A DNA stretch of 64,000 nucleotides from Amycolatopsis oliviviridis (GCF_014654365.1 NZ_BNAY01000008.1:434001-498000), one strand, 5' to 3'; shown: positions 7,296 to 16,799, counted from the stretch's first letter. Program-made: numbers and translations. Notes: a model not told the origin generated them from the letters alone.

Positions 7296-10200
7296 CTACA
7301 TCAGCATCGGGTCGATGTCGCAGTCGGCCCGAGCGCCGCGCCCGGCCGCCTGCGTTCCCGGGTGGGCCTCGCCGAGAACCTGGCGGTACTTCACCAAAAT
7401 CGGGTCGCGGAACGGCGCGGCCTCCTCGTCCCTGCCCAGCGCGGCCAGGTCCAGCCCGAGGTTGAAGGTCGCCGCGAGGACGGTGGGGTGCTCCTCCCCG
7501 AGCACCTGCTTGCCACGCTCGACGGCGTCCCGTCCCAATTCCAGCGCCCTGTCGAGTTCGCCCAACGCCACGAGATCACTCGCGAGGTTGATCGTGACGA
7601 TGACGGTGTAGGGATGATCCGGTCCGATGGTGCTGCGGAAATGCTCGAGAGCGCGTTCGTCGAGAATGCGGGCGGCCGCGGGATCGCCCAGCAGCCGCAA
7701 CGTCACCGCGAGGTCGACATTGGCCGCCAGGGTGTGCGGATGATGCTCGCCGAGACCACTCCGGTATCGCTCGAAGGTTTCCTCACCGAGCTTCTTCGCC
7801 GCTGCCAGGTCACCCGAATGACGAAGGTCGATCGAATGGGCGAGCGCACAGGCCATCGTCGTGGCGTGGTCGTCACCATAGGCGATCCGGAACCTCCTGA
7901 GGGCTTCCGTGGACAGGCTGAGCGCACCCGGGTGGTCACCGTCCTTCCGCCTGGTGATCGCCAGCATGAACGTGTTACCCGCCGCGTCCAGCTGGTCCGA
8001 GCCGAAGCGAGCGTAGAAGTTCTCCGTGAGCCTTTCCTGCTGGACCCGGGCCTGGCCGTACTCGCCCGCCTCGCGCAGGTCCACGATCAGCGCGCTGTTG
8101 ACGCCGAAAGTGCGGATGTGGTCGCGGCCGAGCACCTCGATCCGCCGCCGGAGGGTGTCCTGATCGAGTTCCGCGGCCTCCCGGTAGGCACCGGCCAGCC
8201 GGAGACTGATGGCGTGCTGGTACGCGGCGTAGAGCGTCTCCGGGTCGTCTTCACCGAACATGCGCTTGGCCTTGTGATAGATCTCTTCGCTCAGTTTGCT
8301 CGCCGCCGCGAAGTCGCCCTGTGCCCGGAGATCGATCGTGATGTTGCGCTGCAGAGCGAAAGTCTCTTCGTTCTCTTCACCGGATATCTGAAGGCGCAGG
8401 GCGAGCGTGCGCTGATTGAGCTCCGCGGCTTCGGTGTACCGGCCGATCGCCCACAGATAGAGACCGAGCCTGGATGACACTTCGAGTGTCTGCGGATGCG
8501 TGGGGCCGAGGGTGTCGGTGAGCTGTTTCCGCGCTTCGAGGCCGAGCCGGGCCGCCTCTTCGTGGTCGCCGTACTCGAACAGGTACCGCATCAGGTTGAT
8601 GTGGAGCTGACGCGGCCAGTCGTCGTCGCAGTTCAGCACATTCGCCGCGTAGGCGTGCGGCAGCAATTCGCGGTAGCGCGACCAGTGCCTGCTGGATTCA
8701 GGGTCGTTCGGGTCCAGCGCGGCGAGCAGCTGATGGGCGCCGTGCTGCATCCGGGCGTGCACCTGACGGGCCATGACCCGGTTACGCAGAACCAGCTGAA
8801 CCAGACGGTGCAGCTGGAGAGTGTTGTTGCCGTGGTCGATCTTCGCCAGGCCATAGCGGTTGATGTCGCGGATGGCGCGGGCCAGTTTGATCGGATCGCG
8901 CAGCGCGGCGTCGAGTTCAGGGGAGATCGACACCCGGCTGACCCCGGTGAGCAGATCACGCGAAATCGGTTCCGGGGAAAAGAAAGCACAGATGTGCAGG
9001 ATCTGGTGGGCCGCCGGGTTGCGGGTCTTCAGTTCTTCGAACGACACGTTCCACGCCGCGGCGACGGAGACCTCGTAGTCGGGCGCCGAGGCGGTGTCGA
9101 GGATTTCCTCGACCGACTCGTCGAACAGCCGCAGGTACTCCTGCACCGGCATCCCGGTCACCGCACGCCAGGCCGCCGCCTGTTCGACGGCCAGCGGCAG
9201 ATCGCCGAGTTTCTCGGCGAGCTGGTCGGCGTCGGCCGGATCGATCTCGGGGCCGCGGCGGCCGAGCAGTTCGACACTTTCCTCACGTTTGAACACCGCG
9301 AGTTCCAGCGGGCGCGCGATACCCGCCCAGTCGGAGTTCCGTGAGGTGATCAGGATTTCGCCCGGGCCGTTGCGCGGGAAGAACGGCAGGACGGTCTCAG
9401 GACTTTCGGCGGCGTCGAAGACCAGCAGCCAGCGACGGAACGGTCGTCCGGTTCGCAGCGCCTCGATCACGGCGGGGACGGCGATGTTCGCCTCGGACGC
9501 GCCTTGCAGGCCGAGGAGACCGGCTAGTTCGGTGAGGCCGGCGCGGATCTGCGTGGTGTGCGCGGCGTCGATCCACCAGACGAGGTCGTAATCCTGCAGA
9601 TGCCGATAGATGTACTCGGTGGCCATCTGGGTCTTGCCGATACCGCCGAGACCGTGCAGCGCAGAGGGAAGCACCGCGGTGGTACCGCTGCTCAACCGCT
9701 TGGTGAGCTGGTCGAGCAGCTCGTCACGACCGGTGAAGTTCGGGTTGCGCGGCGGGACGTTCCCGAAGACCAAGGGCGGGTCCTCGGGCTGCCGGGCGGG
9801 GAAGGTCCGGGAGGTGTCCGACGCCGAAGGGTGCACGATCCTGGTGGTCGGCTCGTTCGATTCAGGCTCACCGAGGTAGGACGAGCGCCCCTGCGTCGCC
9901 GGCGTCAAGGCAGGTGGACGTTCGGCCGTCTCAGGCATGTTTGGACTCGCAGTCTTTGTGGATGTCTGTATGGATTCAGACACAGTTAAGGCGGGATCTG
10001 GGTCTTGTACCGCGTTCCGCAGCCGGTCGGCCCGGGACAGGTACGGGCCGGAGAGCGCCCGCATGAGCGCGCTCTCCAGTTCCACGTCGGCCGAGGACTC
10101 GAGGGTGAGCACCGGATCCGGCGTGTTGTTCGGGTCGGCGATGGCGTCTCGGAGGTGACCGAGCAGCGGAATCCGGCCACCGAAATGAGTGGCGGCCACC

Positions 10201-11702
10201 CGGACGACCTTGGCCGTTTCCGACCGCCGCGCGCCGCTGAGCAGCAATTCCCGGACTGCCTCGGGAAAAGCGAAGACCCCACCTGTGTCCCAAGTGGACT
10301 TCCCCTCCCTGAGTCCGGGAGCGTACATGATCCCCGAAAGCAGCAATTCGAGGAGGTGCTCCAGCCTCGCTTCCGGCACGAACTCTTGTCCCACCAGCTT
10401 CGCCACGTCGAGACGGACCGGAACCGCCGCGAGCAACTGTGCCAAGCGTAGCGCCGGCGGCGACGCAACACTGCGGAATCTGTGCACTCTTTCGGCGGGT
10501 GACAAAGTTACCGGTGAGTCGCCGGAATCGGACTGGAAAATCCGTTCCGTGGCGAGGACGACCGTTCCTTCCGCGTCGGTGTCGTTTTCGCCGGTCATCA
10601 GTCCGGCCCACCAGCCCAGCGCCTGTGGCCGCAGTTCGAGCACCGGCACCGGCACGAGGTCGGCGGGCACCGCCGAGCCGGGTTCGAGCCAGGCGTCCGC
10701 GAGGTCGCACACCCACCGACCGTTGGGGGCCAACACGTTCGGGACTCTCAGCCGCGCCTTGTGCGGGCTCATCCCGCACCGGCCCCACAGCCATTGCGGC
10801 AGCAGGTGCACGATGCTGACCGGCATCTTCCTGCCCCACCGCGCCAGTATCGGATACAGCGCGTCCTTCTTTTGCCAGGCGTCCCCGACACCGTCGGTCA
10901 GCAGCAATACCACGCGCCGTCCCGACGAATCCATGATCTCGTCGGGATCGCGGGCGGGCGCGCCGGAAGTACCACCGCGGAGAACGAGATCTTCCTGGTC
11001 ATTGTCCTTCGCGGTTTCCAACAACCGGACCTGAATGGTACGGAAAGCACCCACTTGCCTGAGCAATTCGACAAACGCGGACACCCTCGGCCGCCACAAG
11101 GCCATCGAGGGGCCGTTGTCGAGGACGAGCGTCAGGTCCAACCAGCGCTCTTTCCTCGATCGGGTGACAGGCCACCACCGCCCGGTCTCCGCTGCCCGGA
11201 CGGCGGTCGCCACTTCGTCCAGGACCACATTGTTGTGTCGCTGCGAAGCCCTCTCCCGTTTCAGGGTTTTCAGCGCGCGGAAGTACGCAAGTGACTCGAG
11301 AAGAACGACTCCGCCCGGTCCCGTGCCGTCCACCGCGGGTTCGGGCAGCTCACCGGGGACGGCCTCGATCTCGACGGCCGCGGCGTCGTCTTCTTCGTCC
11401 GGCCGCCGGTCGTCTCGCATCGTGGACAGCCGCGGCTCGGGAGGCTCGGGTAGTTCCCCACGTTCCTGGAGTGCGTTGCGGATCCGTACGTCCTCGGCCG
11501 GCGGCTCCGGCTCCTCGGCGGGAGCGGGCTCCGGGCTCGCGCGCCGGGGCGCGATGGCCGCGGCCAGCCACACGATGTCCGCGACGTCGGTCCAGTTCAG
11601 GTCCTCGAATGCGAACCGCTTGGCCCCTGGGGGAAAACCGGTCCTCCGCCGCTCCGCCACCGGGGCGGAACGCGAGTCGGAGGTACCGCCCGGCCCGTCC
11701 AT
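7296..11702 (-). CDS. fxsT: vWA-like/STAND NTPase/TPR protein (FxSxx-system TPR protein)
   Basis: 1468 residues. Residues about 1-180 are acidic and Pro-rich. About 180-330 form a vWA-like (SAV_2336-type) domain: WLDLTLVLDNGPSM, then VVLLLTDGVGDAW. The metal-site motif is D-N-G-P-S rather than D-x-S-x-S. A helical region (about 400-560) and a low-complexity linker follow. From about 655 comes a STAND/NB-ARC ATPase with NFTGRDELLDQL, Walker A GLGGIGKT (K690), WLLVFDAAE as Walker B and ILITSRN as sensor. About 1030-1440 are tandem TPRs with repeated 'LG..HP.TL....LA..L...G' units. The ATG lies one base after the stop of the MoxR gene, so expression is coupled. It probably oligomerises on a signal sensed by the TPRs. 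Confidence 0.88.
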   Translation of the reverse strand: MDGPGGTSDSRSAPVAERRRTGFPPGAKRFAFEDLNWTDVADIVWLAAAIAPRRASPEPAPAEEPEPPAEDVRIRNALQERGELPEPPEPRLSTMRDDRRPDEEDDAAAVEIEAVPGELPEPAVDGTGPGGVVLLESLAYFRALKTLKRERASQRHNNVVLDEVATAVRAAETGRWWPVTRSRKERWLDLTLVLDNGPSMALWRPRVSAFVELLRQVGAFRTIQVRLLETAKDNDQEDLVLRGGTSGAPARDPDEIMDSSGRRVVLLLTDGVGDAWQKKDALYPILARWGRKMPVSIVHLLPQWLWGRCGMSPHKARLRVPNVLAPNGRWVCDLADAWLEPGSAVPADLVPVPVLELRPQALGWWAGLMTGENDTDAEGTVVLATERIFQSDSGDSPVTLSPAERVHRFRSVASPPALRLAQLLAAVPVRLDVAKLVGQEFVPEARLEHLLELLLSGIMYAPGLREGKSTWDTGGVFAFPEAVRELLLSGARRSETAKVVRVAATHFGGRIPLLGHLRDAIADPNNTPDPVLTLESSADVELESALMRALSGPYLSRADRLRNAVQDPDPALTVSESIQTSTKTASPNMPETAERPPALTPATQGRSSYLGEPESNEPTTRIVHPSASDTSRTFPARQPEDPPLVFGNVPPRNPNFTGRDELLDQLTKRLSSGTTAVLPSALHGLGGIGKTQMATEYIYRHLQDYDLVWWIDAAHTTQIRAGLTELAGLLGLQGASEANIAVPAVIEALRTGRPFRRWLLVFDAAESPETVLPFFPRNGPGEILITSRNSDWAGIARPLELAVFKREESVELLGRRGPEIDPADADQLAEKLGDLPLAVEQAAAWRAVTGMPVQEYLRLFDESVEEILDTASAPDYEVSVAAAWNVSFEELKTRNPAAHQILHICAFFSPEPISRDLLTGVSRVSISPELDAALRDPIKLARAIRDINRYGLAKIDHGNNTLQLHRLVQLVLRNRVMARQVHARMQHGAHQLLAALDPNDPESSRHWSRYRELLPHAYAANVLNCDDDWPRQLHINLMRYLFEYGDHEEAARLGLEARKQLTDTLGPTHPQTLEVSSRLGLYLWAIGRYTEAAELNQRTLALRLQISGEENEETFALQRNITIDLRAQGDFAAASKLSEEIYHKAKRMFGEDDPETLYAAYQHAISLRLAGAYREAAELDQDTLRRRIEVLGRDHIRTFGVNSALIVDLREAGEYGQARVQQERLTENFYARFGSDQLDAAGNTFMLAITRRKDGDHPGALSLSTEALRRFRIAYGDDHATTMACALAHSIDLRHSGDLAAAKKLGEETFERYRSGLGEHHPHTLAANVDLAVTLRLLGDPAAARILDERALEHFRSTIGPDHPYTVIVTINLASDLVALGELDRALELGRDAVERGKQVLGEEHPTVLAATFNLGLDLAALGRDEEAAPFRDPILVKYRQVLGEAHPGTQAAGRGARADCDIDPMLM

Positions 11703-11703
11703 G

Positions 11704-12786
11704 TCACCGCACCGTCAGACGTTGCCAAAGAGCGTCCACCAGCCGCGGCCATGCCTCCTGATCCGGCTGGTACGCGCCCGACGTCGCCAGATAGACGGCG
11801 TCGAGCAGCCTGTCGGTCGGAAGACCGCCTTCCGCCTTGCTCCGTTCGGCGAACTCGCGGATGAGCTCGTCCCGGTGCTCGCCGTTCTCGCCGACCAGAT
11901 GACTGGCCACGATCGCCGCCAGCTGATCCTCGCCCGGGTTCTCGATCCGCAATTGCAGGCACCGGCGCAGGAAAGCGGGCGGGAATTCCCGCTCACCGTT
12001 GCTGGTCATGATCACGATCGGGAAGGCGCGGCACCCGATCCGGCCGTCACGGACCACGGCCGTGCGCTCCGGATCGGCGGTGTGCACGGTGACCTCGGGA
12101 TGCCGATTGCGCACTCGCGCCAGCTCTTCGACGATGAATTCGCCGTCCTCGAAGATCGACAACAGATCATTGGGCAGATCCGCCTCGGATTTGTCCAGTT
12201 CGTCGATCAACAGCACCCGCGGCAACTTACTCGGCAGGAAAGCCGTGCCCAGCGGGCCGAGCCGCACGAAATCACCGATCGGCGGCTCCTCGGCCTCGCC
12301 ACCCAGCTGTGCCTGAGTCGTCGCCGCGGCCTGCACCCGGCCGATCGCGTCATAGCCGTACAACCCCGAACTCAGCGCCGTGTGGCTGGTGATCGGCCAG
12401 CGCAGCACCCTGCCCAGCCCCAGCTCCCGCGCGATCCGGTACGCGAGACTCGACTTCCCCGTCCCCGGATTGCCCGTCACCAGCAACGGCCGCCGCAAAT
12501 ACAGCGCCGCGTTCACCATGTTCAGCTCACCCGCGTCGACATCCTGCTCCGAAAGCATGAACGCGCTACCCAGACGACGCTCCGCCTCCCCGTCGTCGGG
12601 CGGCGGCACATCGTTCTCCGGCGGCGGGTCACCGCGATAGGAACGCCAAGGCGGCGGCGCGGGAAGGAGTTCCGCGAGGTCGATGTCGTGGATCGGCATT
12701 CCGGTGCCGCGATAGATCCACCAATCGGGTGCATCGGTCTGCGACATCCGGCCGTTCGCGGTCGCGTCCTGATCGTTCCCGCTCAT
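11704..12786 (-). CDS. MoxR-type AAA ATPase
   Basis: 360 residues from the ATG at 12786, which has AAGGGG at good distance; an ATG nine bases further upstream abuts the ribosome site and is less likely. It has Walker A GNPGTGKS (K111), Walker B VLLIDELDKSEADLPNDLL, sensor-1 IVIMTSN and an arginine finger region (FPPAFLRRCLQL), in the order of MoxR-type chaperone ATPases. The N-terminal 60 residues (WWIYRGTG...PWRSYRGD) are particular to this conflict-system branch. It lies 13 bases after the VMAP gene and one base before the vWA/STAND gene. MoxR and vWA proteins normally work as a pair to remodel targets, and VMAP is the usual third partner. Confidence 0.9.
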   Translation of the reverse strand: MSGNDQDATANGRMSQTDAPDWWIYRGTGMPIHDIDLAELLPAPPPWRSYRGDPPPENDVPPPDDGEAERRLGSAFMLSEQDVDAGELNMVNAALYLRRPLLVTGNPGTGKSSLAYRIARELGLGRVLRWPITSHTALSSGLYGYDAIGRVQAAATTQAQLGGEAEEPPIGDFVRLGPLGTAFLPSKLPRVLLIDELDKSEADLPNDLLSIFEDGEFIVEELARVRNRHPEVTVHTADPERTAVVRDGRIGCRAFPIVIMTSNGEREFPPAFLRRCLQLRIENPGEDQLAAIVASHLVGENGEHRDELIREFAERSKAEGGLPTDRLLDAVYLATSGAYQPDQEAWPRLVDALWQRLTVR

Positions 12787-12799
12787 CCGCGGCATCCCC

Positions 12800-14602
12800 T
12801 TACAGTCGAGTCGGGATCAACGGCTGGTCCAGGACGATCACCCTTTTCGGGTCGTCCCACATTACCACCAGATCGTGAGCCAGAGAATTCTTGAACGGTA
12901 CGGCCGCACCCGAATTCGCCAGTTTGCGGCGATCCGGAAGTTCGATGAATCCGCTCTCCGCCGCCAATACCCAGTCGAGCAACCCGCGCAGCTTCTCCGG
13001 ATCGGCGTCCGGATGCCACAACACCACCGGCAGGCCGCTGCGCAGGGCACTTGTCAACTCGTCCGGTGCGGAACCCGGTTCCGCCCGCGAGGACGGAGGA
13101 TTCGTCAAGACGAGCCCGACCCAGTGCTCGTCGCTCAGAATTGCTTCGATCGGGTGACTCTCGGACCCGGTGCCTCCGGGATAGTGCAACCGGTCCGCCG
13201 AGGGGTCCTTCACCATGGAGTCCCAGCGAACATTCCATTCGCGATGCCAATGCTTCGCCCGCATCCTCTCCAGCGACCGTATTCCGAGCCGGTATCCGTA
13301 GCGCAGCGGTTGGGGCTGGCCGGTCCCATGTTCCTTCGCCCACCGCTGCACGGGCAAATTGATCAAGGTCCTCGGCAGGAGGAATTCCACCGACGCGGAC
13401 ATGCTCTGACCGGACCAGAAGGACTCAGTCTCCAGGATGACGTCATCGACCCGGAACTCGACCTCCGCTATGTCGATTTCCCGCACGCCGCCGAGGGCGG
13501 GCGGCCACACTTCCGGATCGTCCTGACGCCAGAATGCGAGAGTGCACCGCGTCGGATCGGCGGAAACCGGTTCGAGCATGATGATCAAATGCAGATGGGG
13601 GCGCTCGGGAATGGGCGGCCTGCTCTGCCGCTGATGCACGAGAGCCGGGGCGAGCCGGAGCGCCCTGGCCTGATCGGCGATCCAGCCCGCGATCATGGCG
13701 CCCTGCTCGCCTTCCATGTTCTCCGCGAGCAACCGCAGGAACGTCACCGCCGGCGGGATCCCGTCCGGTCCGGCGTTGAAATCGGTGAGCAGCTGGAAAG
13801 CCCCCCACGCGTCGGTGATGCCCTCCAGCCGGGGCAGCGGGACGGCGGGACCGAGTGCCCGGCTCATCATCACGGCCAGATGAGGCACTTCGATGCTGTT
13901 CAGCCGCTGGTGCAGGCCCGCCAGATCCTTGCGGGGGATCAGATCCAGCACCGTGCTGTCGGCGATGAGCAGATCCTCGGCGGCCTCGATCTCGAGAGAC
14001 GGTTTCAGGACCGGGGCGGTGACCTCCCCGTGCAGCCGTAAATAAGCCGTTCCGGTGAAATTCTTGACCAAAACCGGGATCGGACCGTACAGCTCGGGCA
14101 ACAGGCCCGGGTCTCTCGCGATGACGTCGGTGAAGAAACGCTCCGAGCAGATGAACGCGATCATCCGCCCGGATTCCGCGAACGCGTCCTTCGCCGTTTG
14201 CGCGTCCAGAATGCGGAAAGCGATGTCGACCGCCTCGCCGACCCAGCCGTTCCCGTCGTTCAGGACCTCGCCGGAGTTGAGACTCACCCGAAGCCGGATC
14301 TGCGCCTGCGGGGTCCGCGTATGGTTGTACCGGCGGAGCGCGACCGCGACCCGATCCGGTAACCGGTCGGCGACCAGGCTTTTGGTCGTTCCCGGCGGGA
14401 GCAGGACGAGCGCGCCGTCACCGCGATCCTCATGAGCGCAGGAATCGAAGTCGACCCCGCTTTCGGCGAACGCGGTCTTCAGCACTTCGTACATGCCTTG
14501 GCGCACGGCGATCCGATCGAGCGGGTACCGGTCCGGGGCGGTGAAGCCCACGACGTCCACCACGACGATCGTGCGGTCGAGAGGCTGCGTCGGTTGCGCC
14601 AC
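12800..14602 (-). CDS. VMAP protein with N-terminal nucleotide-cyclase-like domain
   Basis: 600 residues from the GTG at 14602, seven bases after GGGAGGGGG; upstream ATGs have no ribosome site. Residues 8-195 are a class III cyclase-like domain: VVVDVVGFT (D16) and EDRGDGALVLLP provide the two metal aspartates. The transition-state Asn-x-x-x-Arg pair reads VDIAFR, so Asn is replaced by Asp and activity is doubtful. The middle (about 220-330: RKDLAGLHQRLNSIEVPHLAVMM, LLTDFNAGPDGIPP) and the C-terminus (LHLIIMLEP, LTNPPSS, LPVVLWHPDADPEKLRGLLDWVL) match the VMAP middle and C-terminal domains. First gene of the VMAP-MoxR-vWA operon. Confidence 0.85.
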   Translation of the reverse strand: MAQPTQPLDRTIVVVDVVGFTAPDRYPLDRIAVRQGMYEVLKTAFAESGVDFDSCAHEDRGDGALVLLPPGTTKSLVADRLPDRVAVALRRYNHTRTPQAQIRLRVSLNSGEVLNDGNGWVGEAVDIAFRILDAQTAKDAFAESGRMIAFICSERFFTDVIARDPGLLPELYGPIPVLVKNFTGTAYLRLHGEVTAPVLKPSLEIEAAEDLLIADSTVLDLIPRKDLAGLHQRLNSIEVPHLAVMMSRALGPAVPLPRLEGITDAWGAFQLLTDFNAGPDGIPPAVTFLRLLAENMEGEQGAMIAGWIADQARALRLAPALVHQRQSRPPIPERPHLHLIIMLEPVSADPTRCTLAFWRQDDPEVWPPALGGVREIDIAEVEFRVDDVILETESFWSGQSMSASVEFLLPRTLINLPVQRWAKEHGTGQPQPLRYGYRLGIRSLERMRAKHWHREWNVRWDSMVKDPSADRLHYPGGTGSESHPIEAILSDEHWVGLVLTNPPSSRAEPGSAPDELTSALRSGLPVVLWHPDADPEKLRGLLDWVLAAESGFIELPDRRKLANSGAAVPFKNSLAHDLVVMWDDPKRVIVLDQPLIPTRL

Positions 14603-14734
14603 TGGCCCCCTCCCAAGGTCCATGGCACCGACACCGGCGCCGAATCCCACATTATCGCGTCATCGGCGCGGAGCTGAGTATCAAATGACAAATCAGTCCG
14701 GACATTTCCGTGCTGGTTATTTGCCCACGAAACA

Positions 14735-14769
14735 CGGAGCCCTCCCCGACCGCGCCGGGGAGGGCTCCG
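14735..14769 (-). terminator. Strong hairpin terminator after the trypsin gene
   Basis: CGGAGCCCTCCCCG (14735-14748) pairs perfectly with 14756-14769 around a 7-base loop, a 14-bp GC-rich stem. It lies 14 bases past the stop of the reverse-strand protease gene and separates that gene from the VMAP operon promoter. There is only a weak T-tract on the reverse strand (TGTTTCGT), which is usual for actinomycete terminators. Confidence 0.7.
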
Positions 14770-14782
14770 CTTTCACCGGTGA

Positions 14783-15511
14783 TCAGACACCGGCGACCTG
14801 CTGGATCCAGCTGCGGTAGCGGGTGATGTTGGTGTAGGCGGTGTTGTTCGACCGGTCACTGGTCGAGGCGACACCGACCTGACGGCCACCGGAGAACATC
14901 GGGCCGCCCGAGTCACCGCCGGCGGTGATGCCGTCGACGCGGTTCGCGCAGACCGCGACACCGCCGTTGTAGTCACTGCAGTTGACCGAGTTGACCCGGA
15001 CGGTGGCGACCTTCAGGTAGCGGGACTGGCAGTTGATCTCCGACCCGCACTGGCTGGTCGCGCCCCAGCCGTAGACCTGGACGTTCTGTCCGACCGCGAC
15101 GTTGCTCGTGGTGCCGAGCGGCGAGTAGGTGGCGTTGACCGAACTGGTCAGCTTGACGATGGCGAGGTCCGCGCCCGAGTGCCGGGTGATGGTCGAGCCG
15201 GTGGCCATGGTGCCGCCGCTCTGCTGGTCGAGGCTGCCGATCCGGAAGGTGTAGGTGCCGCTGCTCGCGACACAGTGCTTGGCGGTGAGGATGTACTGCG
15301 GCGCGATGATCGTCGCGGTGCAGTTCTGCTGGCCGTTCACGAACAGCCGGGCCGCCCAGGGACCGCTCTGCGCGTTCTGGCCTCCGATGATCATCGGCTG
15401 CACGCCCGAGGGCTCGGCGGCGGTCGCGGCGGGGGCGGTCGAGCCGAGCAACGCCATGAAGGCGGTACCGGCCAGCAGGACGAGGGAGCGCAGTCGCATG
15501 TTCCGACTCAT
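14783..15511 (-). CDS. Secreted trypsin-like serine protease (S1 family)
   Basis: 242 residues. It has a Sec signal (MRLRSLVLLAGTAFMALLGSTAPAATA) and a short propeptide ahead of the mature start IIGGQNAQ. The catalytic triad is visible: H79 in LTAKHC, D115 in GADLAIVKL and S201 in GGDSGGP. Cysteines before and after His and around residues 155-190 would form the usual disulfides. The specificity pocket (GITAGGDSGGP) lacks the trypsin Asp six residues before Ser (VDGITAGGDS has D at -8), so substrate preference is uncertain. It stands alone, with a terminator downstream. ATGs at 15511 and 15499 are both possible starts. Confidence 0.92.
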   Translation of the reverse strand: MSRNMRLRSLVLLAGTAFMALLGSTAPAATAAEPSGVQPMIIGGQNAQSGPWAARLFVNGQQNCTATIIAPQYILTAKHCVASSGTYTFRIGSLDQQSGGTMATGSTITRHSGADLAIVKLTSSVNATYSPLGTTSNVAVGQNVQVYGWGATSQCGSEINCQSRYLKVATVRVNSVNCSDYNGGVAVCANRVDGITAGGDSGGPMFSGGRQVGVASTSDRSNNTAYTNITRYRSWIQQVAGV

Positions 15512-15671
15512 TTCTGCGGCCGGGGTCCGGGCCGCGTCAGTGGGGACAACGCGCTGATTCTGTGTCGTGCCAAGGGAATCCGGAAACCGACGAAAGTTCG
15601 CGTGCGCTACCTATTTAATTCCATGACGCGCGGAAGAGATTTTTGAGTATGCGCCGAAGATCATTAGGTAG

Positions 15672-16703
15672 TCACTCGCCGAGCAGACGCCAGGCGGTGA
15701 GGGCGAGCCGGGCCCTGGTCAGACCGGTGGGTTCGGTCAATTCGATGGCCAGGCTCTTCCCGATCTGCGTGAGCCGCCGGGCGACACTGCTGTGGTGCAG
15801 ATGCAGGGAATCGGCGGCCTGGCGCACGGAACCGGTGGCGCAGTAGGCGTCCAGGGTCCGCAGGTCCTCCGGATCCGCCAGGCGGGTGATCGCGACGACG
15901 TCGGCGTTGGTCCGCGTGTCCTCTTCGGGGATCCGTGCGAGCAGTGCCAGCGCCCCGAGGTCGTCGTAGTGGATCACCGGCTGACGGGCGGTCGTGAACC
16001 GCAGCGCGGTCCCGGCGTCCCGCCAGGACCGATGCGGGCAATCGGCGGCTCCGATCCCCGCGCGCACCCCTTCCGGGAACCGGGCCGGATCCACCGTGGT
16101 GGCCAGGATGACGCCCGCGTCCGTGAGTGCCGCGGCCTTGACCGGGCGCCTCGGGCAGATCAGGGTCCCGATCTTCTCGAGCGGGACCTTCGACCGGACG
16201 ACGACAACGCGGATCGGCGCGTCGGCGGGAAAGCCCAGCAGCCGCAGGGCCCGGTGCCTGGCCGCGTCGTCGCCGTCGGCGCCGATCACGAGTTCCACCA
16301 GCGCCGGATCGGCCATGGTGGTGCGGGCCGGGCCGTATCGTTCGACGACCGTCGCCACGGCGATCGCGAGCCGGTCCAGCACCGCGTCGTCGAGGGCGCC
16401 GGGAGTTCCCTCGCGCTCCAGCCACACCGTGCCGATCTCTTCGTCGTCGAGGGTGATCGCCACCGAGGTGGACACGGAAGCGGGATCCGGCGCGGCCTCG
16501 CGACCGTCCGGCGCCATGCGGAGGGTGCGTCCCGCGCTGTGCAGCCGGATGCCCGCCACGCATTCCGCCAGCCCGGCCGTCGCGCGGGCGAGCGCGGGCA
16601 GGTCGACGCGCCGCCGCATCAGGGTGTCGTAGAACATCACGACCCGGATGGCGCCTTCGACGTCGGGATCCAGATGCGAAAGCCGCGCGGCCAATGCCTC
16701 CAT
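15672..16703 (-). CDS. PucR/CdaR-type helix-turn-helix regulator
   Basis: 343 residues from the ATG at 16703 (MEALAARLSHLDPD); the open frame runs far upstream only because of high GC. A GAF-like sensor region (about 30-150, VSTSVAITLDDEEIGTVWLEREG) is followed by a middle domain (ALRLLGFPADAPIRVVVVRS) and a C-terminal HTH of the PucR type. The HTH reads LRTLDAYCATGSVRQAADSLHLHHSSVARRLTQI, the hallmark 'L..yl...gs...aA..L.vH..tv.yRL..i'. It is divergent from the esterase gene with 96 bases between starts, so it probably controls that gene and itself. The effector is unknown. Confidence 0.85.
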   Translation of the reverse strand: MEALAARLSHLDPDVEGAIRVVMFYDTLMRRRVDLPALARATAGLAECVAGIRLHSAGRTLRMAPDGREAAPDPASVSTSVAITLDDEEIGTVWLEREGTPGALDDAVLDRLAIAVATVVERYGPARTTMADPALVELVIGADGDDAARHRALRLLGFPADAPIRVVVVRSKVPLEKIGTLICPRRPVKAAALTDAGVILATTVDPARFPEGVRAGIGAADCPHRSWRDAGTALRFTTARQPVIHYDDLGALALLARIPEEDTRTNADVVAITRLADPEDLRTLDAYCATGSVRQAADSLHLHHSSVARRLTQIGKSLAIELTEPTGLTRARLALTAWRLLGE

Positions 16704-16799
16704 GTTCGCGAGCGTACGCGGCGTTCGTCGCGCGAAGGGGCGATCACGCGCGACGGTTGGCGGGCGGCGGGCGGGCCGAGGACTGGAAGGATCGCCGTC

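Noticed and set aside
7056..8477. 473-codon forward open frame at the end of the hydroxylase gene
   Set aside because: It overlaps the TPR-coding region in antisense and the hydroxylase end in another frame; no ribosome site or motif.
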